Notes under the pieces: generated by a model
Database searches by the model: none
The model's input: the letters and a program-made list of their open reading frames with translations, nothing else
Told to the model about the DNA's origin: nothing
Assembly (NCBI RefSeq): GCF_902498805.1
Contig: NZ_LR701586.1
Span: 1 to 64,000, forward strand
DNA length: 64,000 nt
Origin: Imperialibacter sp. EC-SDR9
Lineage (GTDB): Bacteria > Bacteroidota > Bacteroidia > Cytophagales > Cyclobacteriaceae
Direction: 5' to 3'
Translations under genes and position numbers: made by a program
Shown: piece after piece, positions 22,232 to 30,345 of the stretch
How the letters are laid out: every line of letters starts with the position of its first letter
How positions within the stretch are numbered: position 1 is the first letter of the stretch

Positions 22232-24724
22232 ATGACATACCAAAATCAAATGACTACAGTGAATATGAGTAGTAGTGAGCATCTCAAGGTGCTACGTGAG
22301 GCTTGCAAAAAGATTGCACCAGTTTGGCCTCTGGAAAACTTTGTAGCTGTAAATCCATACTTGGGTCACGCTGATCAAACATTTGAAAGCACCGCCCAAA
22401 CCCTGGCGAAAATAGGCGGCATTCAAATGGCGCTGCCACTATCCTTCTACCTTCAGAAAATCAAAGAAGGAAGAATCACCCGAAGTGATCTGCAATCGGT
22501 TTTGTCCAAAAAATCAAAAGAGAAAACAAAAGTCGACGACTTTATTGCTCTCATTGAAAGTGCCACCGACGAGACAACGGGAGTTTCCACAGTAGCGACT
22601 CTGGCGGACGTGGCTACCCAGGTTACCGGAAAGGACTGGAATCGGTTTGCTACGTCAAGGATGTCCACCTGGGCGGCATCGTATTTTGACGACGGGCAGG
22701 CAAGCTGGGCCGCTGCTGACCAACAAGCAGCTCTTTTTTCGGCCTGGAAATTTGAAGCTGAAGTTGACAATACAACAGATATCATGGGACTGAAGGGCTT
22801 CAGAAAAGCAGCCAAATCATTGCCGGGCGACCCTGTTAAAGCCATGGATGCTGCACTTCAAATCCTGGAGATGCAGGCAAATATATTGCCCATTTATCTG
22901 CATCGCTTGCTCTTGAGCGTGGGTGGCTGGTCGGCCTTTGCCGCAAGATTGGATTGGGAAAGCGAACTAAATGGGGGTAAAGGCGGCAAGTTGATGGAGT
23001 TTCTCATCGTCCTGCTTTGTTGGGAAGCATGCCTTTTCCAAGCCCTCGACAGTCCAAAGCTTAGGGTAAAATGGTTGACAGCCAAAAAATCAATGCTGTT
23101 GACATCGACGCCATCAGAAATCAATCAGCAACTTACACAAAAACTAATTTTACAAGAAGCCTTTGATCAGGCAGCGCAGCGAGAGATCATTCAAAAATTC
23201 AAAGAACCAAAAGCAACAAAGAGCCTATCAGCTTCCCAGGTGAGGGCACAGGCCATATTCTGTATCGATGTCCGATCAGAAGTGTATCGCCGAAACCTGG
23301 AGCTGGTAGACCAGGGGATAGATACAATCGGCTTTGCCGGGTTCTTTGCTTTTCCTATCAATTATGTGCCCATAGCACACGGTCAGGGAGTAGCCCAATG
23401 CCCGGTTCTTATTACGACAGGTGCCACCATTTTGGAAGAAATTCCTGATAAGAAAACGCATGAGCAGGCACGAAAAAGCAGAACGCTGAAACACCAGGTG
23501 CAGCATATATGGAAGTCGTTCAGGTCAGGAGCCGTTACTTGTTTTAGTTTTGTCAGCCCACTGGGGTTGTACTATCTACCCAAGCTCTTCACTGACAGCT
23601 TTGGGCTTAGCCGTCCGGTTCCTCATCCTGATCATGTAGGATTAAAGGACAAATATATGAAGCTCAAAGGAGCTAGTCTGAATGTGGCGACACACGGCAA
23701 TGTGGCAGCAGGTATACCATTGGAGCAGCGTGTTCAGACGGCAAAAAATGCCTTAAATGCGATGTCGCTCACGAGCGGTTTTGCCAGATTTGTGTTAATA
23801 GTTGGGCATGGATCCACAACTGTCAACAACCCGCATGCAAGTGGATTAGATTGTGGTGCCTGCGGCGGGCGGAGTGGAGAGCCCAATGCCAAAGTTGCTG
23901 CTGCGGTACTGAATGATAGACAGGTAAGGCAATTACTGAAGGCTGAAAACATTCACATACCGGACACTACTGTTTTTCTTTGCTGTCTGCACGACACCAC
24001 TACCGATGAAGTAACGATTTTCAATGAGCAAGAAGTGTTAGCTAGTCGGGCGAATGAGTTGGAAGAACTGAAAACTTCGCTGGCAAAAGCTGGCCATGCT
24101 TCACGTACCGAACGAGCTCTTCGGATGACTACCAAAGGAAATGTGGATGATGCTATCATGAGAAGAGGCAAGGATTGGTCGCAGGTTCGCCCTGAATGGG
24201 GCCTGGCAGGATGTTCAGCTTTTGTCGTCGCCCCCAGGTTCAGAACAAAAGACCTTGACCTGCAAGGCAGGAGCTTCCTTCATTCTTATGACTGGAAGAA
24301 AGACGAGGGATTTAAGGTGCTCGAGCTGATCATGACTGCTCCCATGGTGGTCACCAGCTGGATCAACTTGCAGTATTTTGCTTCCACGGTGGACAATAAA
24401 AATTTTGGTTCCGGAAATAAGACACTCCATAACGTGACTGGCGGCGTGGGTGTGTTAGAAGGGTTCTCGGGAGACCTGAGGGTCGGTCTGCCGATCCAAT
24501 CAGTGCACGATGGTAAAAACTTCCAGCATGAGCCAATCAGACTCAAAGTGATCATAGAGGCTCCCATAGACGCAATAAATGTAGTGCTGGAAAAACATAC
24601 TTCAATAAGAAACCTATGTGATAACGAATGGATTCACCTGCTCTCTATGAACGATGAGGGTATGGTTGCTCGCCGCTACGCTGGAAATTTGCTCTGGGAA
24701 GAGATTGGGGCAGTTGGAGTGTAA
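22232..24724 (+). CDS. dabA: DabA, carbonic anhydrase-like subunit of DAB (DUF2309)
   Basis: An 830-residue cytoplasmic protein of the DUF2309 family. The beta-carbonic-anhydrase-like zinc site is visible as Cys344 and Asp346 (CIDVRSE), His526 (VGHGSTT) and Cys541 (LDCGACGG), with spacing like the characterised proteins. With DabB it performs energy-coupled hydration of CO2 to bicarbonate at the membrane, accumulating inorganic carbon (DAB in Halothiobacillus; MpsAB in Staphylococcus). Start choice between 22232 and in-frame ATGs at 22250 and 22265 is uncertain. A strong terminator follows. Confidence 0.93.
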   Translation: MTYQNQMTTVNMSSSEHLKVLREACKKIAPVWPLENFVAVNPYLGHADQTFESTAQTLAKIGGIQMALPLSFYLQKIKEGRITRSDLQSVLSKKSKEKTKVDDFIALIESATDETTGVSTVATLADVATQVTGKDWNRFATSRMSTWAASYFDDGQASWAAADQQAALFSAWKFEAEVDNTTDIMGLKGFRKAAKSLPGDPVKAMDAALQILEMQANILPIYLHRLLLSVGGWSAFAARLDWESELNGGKGGKLMEFLIVLLCWEACLFQALDSPKLRVKWLTAKKSMLLTSTPSEINQQLTQKLILQEAFDQAAQREIIQKFKEPKATKSLSASQVRAQAIFCIDVRSEVYRRNLELVDQGIDTIGFAGFFAFPINYVPIAHGQGVAQCPVLITTGATILEEIPDKKTHEQARKSRTLKHQVQHIWKSFRSGAVTCFSFVSPLGLYYLPKLFTDSFGLSRPVPHPDHVGLKDKYMKLKGASLNVATHGNVAAGIPLEQRVQTAKNALNAMSLTSGFARFVLIVGHGSTTVNNPHASGLDCGACGGRSGEPNAKVAAAVLNDRQVRQLLKAENIHIPDTTVFLCCLHDTTTDEVTIFNEQEVLASRANELEELKTSLAKAGHASRTERALRMTTKGNVDDAIMRRGKDWSQVRPEWGLAGCSAFVVAPRFRTKDLDLQGRSFLHSYDWKKDEGFKVLELIMTAPMVVTSWINLQYFASTVDNKNFGSGNKTLHNVTGGVGVLEGFSGDLRVGLPIQSVHDGKNFQHEPIRLKVIIEAPIDAINVVLEKHTSIRNLCDNEWIHLLSMNDEGMVARRYAGNLLWEEIGAVGV

Positions 24725-24743
24725 CGGTTGAAGGATTTTTTAA

Positions 24744-24774
24744 AAAAAGGCCCTGATTTTTTCAGGGCCTTTTT
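24744..24774 (+). terminator. Rho-independent terminator of dab operon
   Basis: AAAAAGGCCCTGA (24744-24756) pairs perfectly with TCAGGGCCTTTTT (24762-24774) over a 5-T loop and ends in a T run, 19 bp after the dabA stop. Confidence 0.92.
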
Positions 24775-24790
24775 GGTGCTATCAACAGTA

Positions 24791-25069
24791 TCAGTTTTTG
24801 TAAGCTTTGTCCAAAAACACATACCGGGCGTCTTCTTTTGCATCTACTGCTTTGGACTCTACATCGATGATCATAACCGGAGGCGTGGTGTCCTTCGCCT
24901 CAGCGGCTGGTCAGTTGGGCACGCCGTCACCATTGGGGTTCCCGGTTTTAATGAAGTTAGCAAAGAAGTTTTCCATGGTTTCTGACACTTTGAAGTCGTC
25001 AGGCGTCCAGGCGTAGTCGTCGACCAGGTAAAGGTTGCCCATGCAGTACTCAATTTCTGAGGCGTGGGA
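24791..25069 (-). pseudogene. 3'-end remnant of a carboxylesterase gene
   Basis: About 280 bp homologous to the 3' end of the intact esterase gene at 26348-27979, in the same orientation, from the catalytic-His region HASEIEYCMG to the stop (DKAYKN, TGA at 24793-24791). An in-frame TGA (24913-24911) replaces the Trp codon of GVPNWPAA. Most other differences are at third codon positions, so the copy diverged while still coding. Homology stops abruptly at about 25069. Confidence 0.88.
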
Positions 25070-25161
25070 TCTGATGAAGGTTTGGCTGTATTTCAGCTTT
25101 ATGCTTCTGCTGGACCGATCTTTTGTTAATAGGTACCTATTTTTATATTTTTGGTACACGT

Positions 25162-26253
25162 ATGAAAAACATGGGACACGCCGCACCATATTCGCCGCTT
25201 GCAAAGCTTCCTCCTCCATTGGCATTAGTTGAAACGATGGATGTGTTGAGGCAAACCAGCAAGGCCGCTGCGGCTTTGGCTGAGCTAAAGGGTATTGCTG
25301 ATTCTATTCCTAATCAGTCTATGTTGGTGAATGCAATAGTTCTTCAGGAGGCAAAAGACAGCTCCGAGATAGAGAATATTATCACCTCTCAGGACGAGCT
25401 ATACCGGGCACTCACAGCGAGTAGCTCTATTGTATCAGTGCAAACCAAGGAAGTTGTTAACTATAGAAAGGCCATACTCCACGGCTTTGATTTAGTGCAA
25501 AGGCAAGGGTTCTTGCGAGTCAATGATATTGTGTCCTTGCAACAGAAATTGGTGGAGAATATGGCTGGGATAAGAAGTACTCCCGGAACTGTGCTAAAAA
25601 ACGACAAAACCGGCGAAGTTGTTTACACACCACCACAAGACAGGCAGGAGATTCTGGATCTTCTGGACAACTTTATCGAGCATTTCAATTTGTCCGGGCA
25701 AAAGCTTTCTCCATTAATTCAGCTTGCCATTCTTCATCACCAGTTTGAGAGTATTCACCCATTTTATGATGGAAACGGCAGGGCTGGGCGGATTCTAAAC
25801 ATCCTCTATCTCATTTTGAATGGGTTGATAGATACGCCTATTTTGTACCTAAGCTCTTATATTATTAAGCATAAAGTCGAGTATTATCGACTACTTAATC
25901 TGACTAATAAAACAGGGGAATGGGAGGAATGGATATTGTTTATGCTGAAGGCAGTTGAAGAAACCGCCAGACAAACAATTGCAAGAATAAAAGAAGTGAG
26001 GTTGCTTCTGGGCGAAACCATTGAAGAAGTGCAGAAAAAGGCACCTAAGATATATCGAAAAGAGCTCGTTGAACTGCTGTTTGAGCAGCCCTACTCCAAA
26101 ATAGAATTTGTAGTGAAGGTGCTGAATGTTGAAAGGAAAGCGGCATCAAGATACCTCAGGGAGCTTGAGGCCGTTGGTATTCTTGAGTCACGTGTAATTG
26201 GACGTGAGACGATCTACGTGAACAAGGCGTTGCTGGAAGTTCTGAGTCAATAA
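25162..26253 (+). CDS. Class II Fic-domain protein with C-terminal winged HTH
   Basis: A 363-residue protein. The N-terminal Fic_N region contains the inhibitory motif SSEIEN (67-72, pattern S/T-xxx-E-G/N), and the core Fic motif is HPFYDGNGRAGR (199-210) with the catalytic His. The C-terminal part (about 295-363) is a winged-helix domain with VLNVERKAASRYLREL. Such proteins transfer AMP to target proteins and are held inactive by the N-terminal glutamate. ATG 25162 is chosen for the conserved MGHAAPYSPLAKLPPP start. It lies between an esterase remnant and the intact esterase; no antitoxin gene is present. Confidence 0.9.
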   Translation: MKNMGHAAPYSPLAKLPPPLALVETMDVLRQTSKAAAALAELKGIADSIPNQSMLVNAIVLQEAKDSSEIENIITSQDELYRALTASSSIVSVQTKEVVNYRKAILHGFDLVQRQGFLRVNDIVSLQQKLVENMAGIRSTPGTVLKNDKTGEVVYTPPQDRQEILDLLDNFIEHFNLSGQKLSPLIQLAILHHQFESIHPFYDGNGRAGRILNILYLILNGLIDTPILYLSSYIIKHKVEYYRLLNLTNKTGEWEEWILFMLKAVEETARQTIARIKEVRLLLGETIEEVQKKAPKIYRKELVELLFEQPYSKIEFVVKVLNVERKAASRYLRELEAVGILESRVIGRETIYVNKALLEVLSQ

Positions 26254-26256
26254 AAA

Positions 26257-26276
26257 GGCTCCGATCTCCCGGAGCC
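26257..26276 (+). terminator. Terminator after the Fic gene
   Basis: GGCTCCG (26257-26263) and CGGAGCC (26270-26276) form a 7-bp stem directly after the Fic stop codon, followed by CTTCAATTTA. Confidence 0.7.
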
Positions 26277-26299
26277 CTTCAATTTATCTCTCCAAACCA

Positions 26300-26342
26300 T
26301 TAAAGGGGTTACTATGTGTTGTATGGCAGAGTAACCCCCTTA
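26300..26342 (-). terminator. Terminator after the carboxylesterase gene
   Basis: An imperfect hairpin (TTAAAGGGGTTACT at 26300-26313 against AGTAACCCCCTTAA at 26330-26343) lies 5 bp beyond the esterase stop, between the convergent Fic and esterase genes. Confidence 0.6.
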
Positions 26343-26347
26343 ATCAC

Positions 26348-27979
26348 TTAGTTCTTATATGCCTTGTCTAAAAACACGTACCGGGCGTCGTCTTTTGCAT
26401 CTACTGCTTTGGACTCTACATCGATGATCATGACTGGAGGCGTCGTGTCTTTGGCTTCGGCAGCTGGCCAGTTGGGCACGCCTTCACCATTCGGGTTGCC
26501 GGTTTTAATGAAATTGGCAAAGAAGTTTTCCATGGTTTCTGACACTTTGAAGTCGTCGGGCGTCCAGGCATAGTCGTCGACAAGGTAAAGGTTGCCCATG
26601 CAGTACTCAATTTCTGAGGCGTGGGAAGCGCCAACTGGTTCTGGCATTTTCGGTGCATTTTCATCTTTCTTCACAGTGCCGCCCGCCAAACCTGAAGCAA
26701 GCGTTTGGTCTCTTAGCGGGGGTCTCACTCTGCTGAACAGGTAGCGATACACCGGCTGGTTGCTATTTTTTCTGTGCAGGTCAAACCACTTCCAGGTACT
26801 GTAGGAAATGAATCTGTCAGATGCCAGGGCTGTGGCCGAAAGTTCGATCTCTTTTTCTGAGCCATGAGGATACAGCTTGAGTACTTCGCTGTGGGTGTCA
26901 GGATAGGCCTCTTTCACCTTTGCCACATAGCTTTCTTCGTTGTAGGGCTTACCTTGCATAAAGGCCATGCCAGGGATTTCTGCAGAATTCCAGCCCAGCA
27001 ATAAAGGCACCATGGCCTGCTCCTTGGCATTGAAAATCTGAGGGATGGTTTTTGGATAGAAATATCCATCAATGACTGTCGGGAAGCCAAAACGTCGGGA
27101 TGCCTGGTAAATCTCATATACTTCTTTGGTGCTAAGCGCCCTTAGCTCTTTCAGCGTTGGGTAACCAGCTTTTTGCGCAAACTCCAGTCCCGTTTTTTCA
27201 GCTTCAGCCAGGGGAACCGGAGAAAGAGTAGGGTTGATGCCCGCACCGCTTTCTCCGATAGCACCTGCTATCAGGTTTTTCGAAAGGGGAGAGGCCATTT
27301 GTGCACTTACCGAAATAGAACCTGCCGACTCGCCGGCGATGGTCACTTTCTTAGGGTCACCGCCAAATGCTGCTATGTTCTTTTGTACCCATTTGAGAGC
27401 AGCGTTTTGGTCGAGCAAGCCGTAGTTACCAGAGCCTTTGTAAGGTGACTCAGCACTCAGCTCCGGGTGAGCAAAGAAGCCGAAGATGGCCAGGCGGTAG
27501 TTAACGGTAACTACTACTATGCCCTTTTTAGCCATGCTGGCTCCATCGTAGCGTGGCTCAGAGCCATCGCCCGCCACAAAGCCGCCGCCGTAGAAATAAA
27601 CAAGGACGGGGAGGCCGGTTTCTTTGGCTTTTGCAGGTGACCATACGTTCAGGTAAAGGCAGTCTTCACTGATGCCGTCGGAACGGAAGTTCATGTCGCC
27701 GAACACTGCTGCCTGCACGGCACGTGGGCCAAATTTCTTGGTTTGCCTTACACCACTCCAGTTGTCAACAGGCTGCGGAGCCTTCCACCTCAGGTCGCCA
27801 ACAGGTGGTTTGGCGAAGGGAATGCCGAAGTACATTGATAAGCTGGTAGTCACATCGTAGTTGCCTTCGATGGTGCCATTTTCAGTTTTAGCTTGTACGG
27901 GAAAACTATTGTTTTTCTGTGCCATGGCTGTAGCGCTGATCAAACATAGCCACCCCATGAGTAAGGTGAGTTTTTTCAT
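26348..27979 (-). CDS. Exported type-B carboxylesterase/lipase
   Basis: A 543-residue alpha/beta hydrolase of the carboxylesterase type-B family. The signal peptide covers about 1-20 (ATAMAQ). The oxyanion-hole region is YFYGGGFVAGDGS (129-140), the nucleophile is Ser218 in GESAGS, and the late catalytic His is in ASHASEIEYCMG (about 452). It hydrolyses carboxyl esters in the periplasm; the substrate is unknown. It is divergent from an NrtR-type regulator gene across a palindromic operator. A decayed second copy of its last 92 codons lies 1.3 kb downstream, beyond the Fic gene. Confidence 0.9.
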   Translation of the reverse strand: MKKLTLLMGWLCLISATAMAQKNNSFPVQAKTENGTIEGNYDVTTSLSMYFGIPFAKPPVGDLRWKAPQPVDNWSGVRQTKKFGPRAVQAAVFGDMNFRSDGISEDCLYLNVWSPAKAKETGLPVLVYFYGGGFVAGDGSEPRYDGASMAKKGIVVVTVNYRLAIFGFFAHPELSAESPYKGSGNYGLLDQNAALKWVQKNIAAFGGDPKKVTIAGESAGSISVSAQMASPLSKNLIAGAIGESGAGINPTLSPVPLAEAEKTGLEFAQKAGYPTLKELRALSTKEVYEIYQASRRFGFPTVIDGYFYPKTIPQIFNAKEQAMVPLLLGWNSAEIPGMAFMQGKPYNEESYVAKVKEAYPDTHSEVLKLYPHGSEKEIELSATALASDRFISYSTWKWFDLHRKNSNQPVYRYLFSRVRPPLRDQTLASGLAGGTVKKDENAPKMPEPVGASHASEIEYCMGNLYLVDDYAWTPDDFKVSETMENFFANFIKTGNPNGEGVPNWPAAEAKDTTPPVMIIDVESKAVDAKDDARYVFLDKAYKN

Positions 27980-27992
27980 ATGTTAGTAGGTG

Positions 27993-28027
27993 TTTTATTA
28001 TTGTCTCAATTTGTAACAATAATAAAA
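27993..28027. promoter_or_regulatory. Palindromic operator between esterase and NrtR-type regulator
   Basis: TTTTATTATTGT (27993-28004) and ACAATAATAAAA (28016-28027) form a perfect 12-bp inverted repeat with an 11-bp spacer, 14 bp upstream of the esterase ATG. A second, weaker symmetry (ACTCC...GGAGT, about 28041-28069) lies next to it. NrtR-family regulators usually bind such AT-rich palindromes. Confidence 0.65.
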
Positions 28028-28156
28028 GAAGTTTTGGATAACTCCTATTAATTGCCAATTATTGGGAGTGATGAATCAGTGTTGTGGCTATGTTGTGCCC
28101 ACTGCGAGGTCAGCAGCCGGGCTGGTGGCACGACATTTTACACTCTCTATGCCCAA

Positions 28157-28843
28157 ATGAACCCAAAGGAATTCCTTCCTCATATTGCGTACGATTCGGT
28201 GATCTTCGGTTTTTCCGGTGACAAGCTGAAAATCCTGATCATGGAGTATCACAATACGAAGCTGTTTGCTCTACCGGGTGGGTTTGTGCGAACTGATGAG
28301 GCACTTAACGATGCCGTGAGGAGGGGGCTGAAGGAGCGGACGGGACTCGACGACATTTTTCTGGAGCAGTTCTATACCTTTGGCGACATGGCCCGTTTCA
28401 AGCCAGAGGTGATGAAAACGATCATGCAAGGCCTCAACGACAAGGTGCCTGACGACCATTGGCTGCTCGACCGTTTCATTTCTGTGGCCTATTATGCACT
28501 CATCGACTACAAACAGGTGGTACCCCGGCCGGACGCCATTTCTGATTCGTGTACCTGGTACGACGTTGACAGTTTGCCAAAACTGATTTTAGATCATCAA
28601 AAAATTGTCGACAAAGCACTTCAAACCCTCAGGCAAAACCTCGACCACAAGCTGACCAACCTGCTACCTGAGAAGTTTACGATGAAAGAACTCCAGTCAG
28701 TGTATGAGGCCATTCTTGGTGAAAAGCTGCGTCGCACTACTTTCCAGCGGAAGTTACTGGCGTCGGATCTGCTGGTACGGCATGAGAAGCTGTACAATGG
28801 AGGAGCGCACAAAGCGCCGTTTCTTTATTCGTTTGCAAAATAA
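28157..28843 (+). CDS. NrtR-family NUDIX-fold transcriptional regulator
   Basis: A 228-residue protein with an N-terminal NUDIX-like domain (about 10-140) and a C-terminal winged HTH (about 155-228). The NUDIX box GGFVRTDEALNDAVRRGLKERTGL has lost the catalytic REXXEE glutamates, as in non-hydrolytic NrtR-type sensors. ATG 28157 gives the family start MNPKEFLPHIAYDSVIFGF. In Bacteroidota many members control sugar catabolism genes in response to sugar metabolites or ADP-ribose. The adjacent palindrome and divergent esterase are the likely target. Confidence 0.88.
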   Translation: MNPKEFLPHIAYDSVIFGFSGDKLKILIMEYHNTKLFALPGGFVRTDEALNDAVRRGLKERTGLDDIFLEQFYTFGDMARFKPEVMKTIMQGLNDKVPDDHWLLDRFISVAYYALIDYKQVVPRPDAISDSCTWYDVDSLPKLILDHQKIVDKALQTLRQNLDHKLTNLLPEKFTMKELQSVYEAILGEKLRRTTFQRKLLASDLLVRHEKLYNGGAHKAPFLYSFAK

Positions 28844-28948
28844 GCTGAGCTACGGCCACTTGGGCATCTGATGGGCTTTGCCCCATGACCATTCCCGATT
28901 TGCCGACGCCTTCTTCCTGCGATCTTCCGTCTTCCTGCGTTTCCGCTC

Positions 28949-30214
28949 TTAAAGCGTTTCCCCAACAAACTCCAAAAACCTTTCCACTTCCGCTTTCGAG
29001 TTGTAGATATGCGTCGATACCCGGATGGCATCGAGATGACTTTCCGGCACCACTCTCAATCGGAAACCGGCTTTGGCACCCAATGTGTTGAATTCCTTGT
29101 AGCCAATATTTTTCGGTTTAAATGTGATCATGCAAATACGGGAAGAGGCTTCGGCGGGGGTAAGCAGATCGAGCTTTTGCTTGAGTTGGCTAAGTCCTTC
29201 AAACAAAAGCGTTGAAAGCTCCCTTACTCTTGTTTCAATCTTTTCCTTTCCAACGGTAGTATGAAACTCTGCGGAGGCGGCCGCTCCCATGTACATGGGA
29301 GTGCTTTGTGAGCCATAGTCGTAGCGATGGGCAGTGGGCACATAGGCCGCCATACTGGGCGGGTTGGTGTACAGGTCCCAGCCTGTGTCGGAATAGGCAC
29401 CTACCTGATATGCCTGCAAAGTGTCGAGTAGCTCCTCTCTCACATAAAGGAACCCCGTGCCATTCGGCCCAAGCATCCATTTGTGGCACGATGTAGCGTA
29501 GAAGTCGCAGCCGAGCTCCTTCAGGTTCAGGTTGAAGGTACCTGCACCATGGGCTCCGTCAATAGCCGTGAAAATGTTTTTGCTACGTGCCCAGGCAGCA
29601 ATCTCTTTGATGGGCAGCACAAGGCCGGTGGTGCAAGTAATGTGGGGGACGGCAATCACCCTGGTTTTGGGTGTCACCAATGCTTTTATTTTACTCAAGT
29701 TTTCGTCTGCCGTGAGCCCCGGTTCGAATGGTTTCAGTACAATGCCGTGCAGTTTGGCCCGGTTGAGCCAGGGTAATGCATTGCCCACATGCTCGTGCAG
29801 GGTAACGATGACTTCATCTCCTGCTTTGAGCGGCAATCCCCAGGTAACGATATTGATGCCTTCGGTGGTGTTGTGCGTCAGGCTGAGCTCTTCCGTTTTT
29901 ACGCCGACAAAGGCTGCCAGTACTTCTCTTGCTTCATCGGTATGGCCGTACTCGCCGGTACCATTGGTTTCATCGAGGTACTTTTTGATGGTGTCAAGCA
30001 CAGGTGTCGGCGATGGGCCGAAAGTGCCATTGTTGAAGTAGACCCGCTTATCTTGAAGCGGAAAAGCTTTTCTTAATTCAGTCCAGTAGGCCTCGCCCTC
30101 GGCTGTTGGGAATTGGAAAGAAGCTGGTGCAGTTGATAGGTATGGTATGGCGGAGATACCGATGGCACTTTGGGAGGCTCGTCGTAGAAAGCTGCGTCTA
30201 TTGCTCATAACCAC
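28949..30214 (-). CDS. Tat-exported class V aminotransferase-fold PLP enzyme
   Basis: A 421-residue PLP-dependent enzyme, isopenicillin N epimerase/cysteine desulphurase-like. The N-terminus NRRSFLRRASQSAIGISAIPYLSTAPA is a twin-arginine signal. In the catalytic domain, HNTTEGINIV is the cofactor phosphate segment, and AIDGAHGAGTFNLNL and ATSCHKWMLGPNGTGFLYV carry the Asp and Schiff-base Lys. It would act in the periplasm, which is unusual for a PLP enzyme but seen in this family. The start could be ATG 30214 or 30208. It probably shares an operon with the upstream peptidase gene. Confidence 0.88.
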   Translation of the reverse strand: MVMSNRRSFLRRASQSAIGISAIPYLSTAPASFQFPTAEGEAYWTELRKAFPLQDKRVYFNNGTFGPSPTPVLDTIKKYLDETNGTGEYGHTDEAREVLAAFVGVKTEELSLTHNTTEGINIVTWGLPLKAGDEVIVTLHEHVGNALPWLNRAKLHGIVLKPFEPGLTADENLSKIKALVTPKTRVIAVPHITCTTGLVLPIKEIAAWARSKNIFTAIDGAHGAGTFNLNLKELGCDFYATSCHKWMLGPNGTGFLYVREELLDTLQAYQVGAYSDTGWDLYTNPPSMAAYVPTAHRYDYGSQSTPMYMGAAASAEFHTTVGKEKIETRVRELSTLLFEGLSQLKQKLDLLTPAEASSRICMITFKPKNIGYKEFNTLGAKAGFRLRVVPESHLDAIRVSTHIYNSKAEVERFLEFVGETL

Positions 30215-30294
30215 TAATTTCTACTCCTTATTTATAACAGACAAGGCTTTATTTTTAAAAGGACTGATTGAAAAGGCGATACAATCGCCAGTTT

Positions 30295-30325
30295 CATTCC
30301 TGCCCGTTGCAAACGGGTAGGAATG
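30295..30325. terminator. Strong hairpin between peptidase and PLP enzyme genes
   Basis: CATTCCTGCCCGTT pairs with AACGGGTAGGAATG around a 3-nt loop, one mismatch, 21 bp beyond the peptidase stop. A second small stem (GGCGAT/ATCGCC) lies just beyond. No U tract, so it may attenuate rather than stop transcription, or stabilise the upstream mRNA. Confidence 0.6.
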
Positions 30326-30345
30326 AGTGCAAGTGGCCTACCCGG

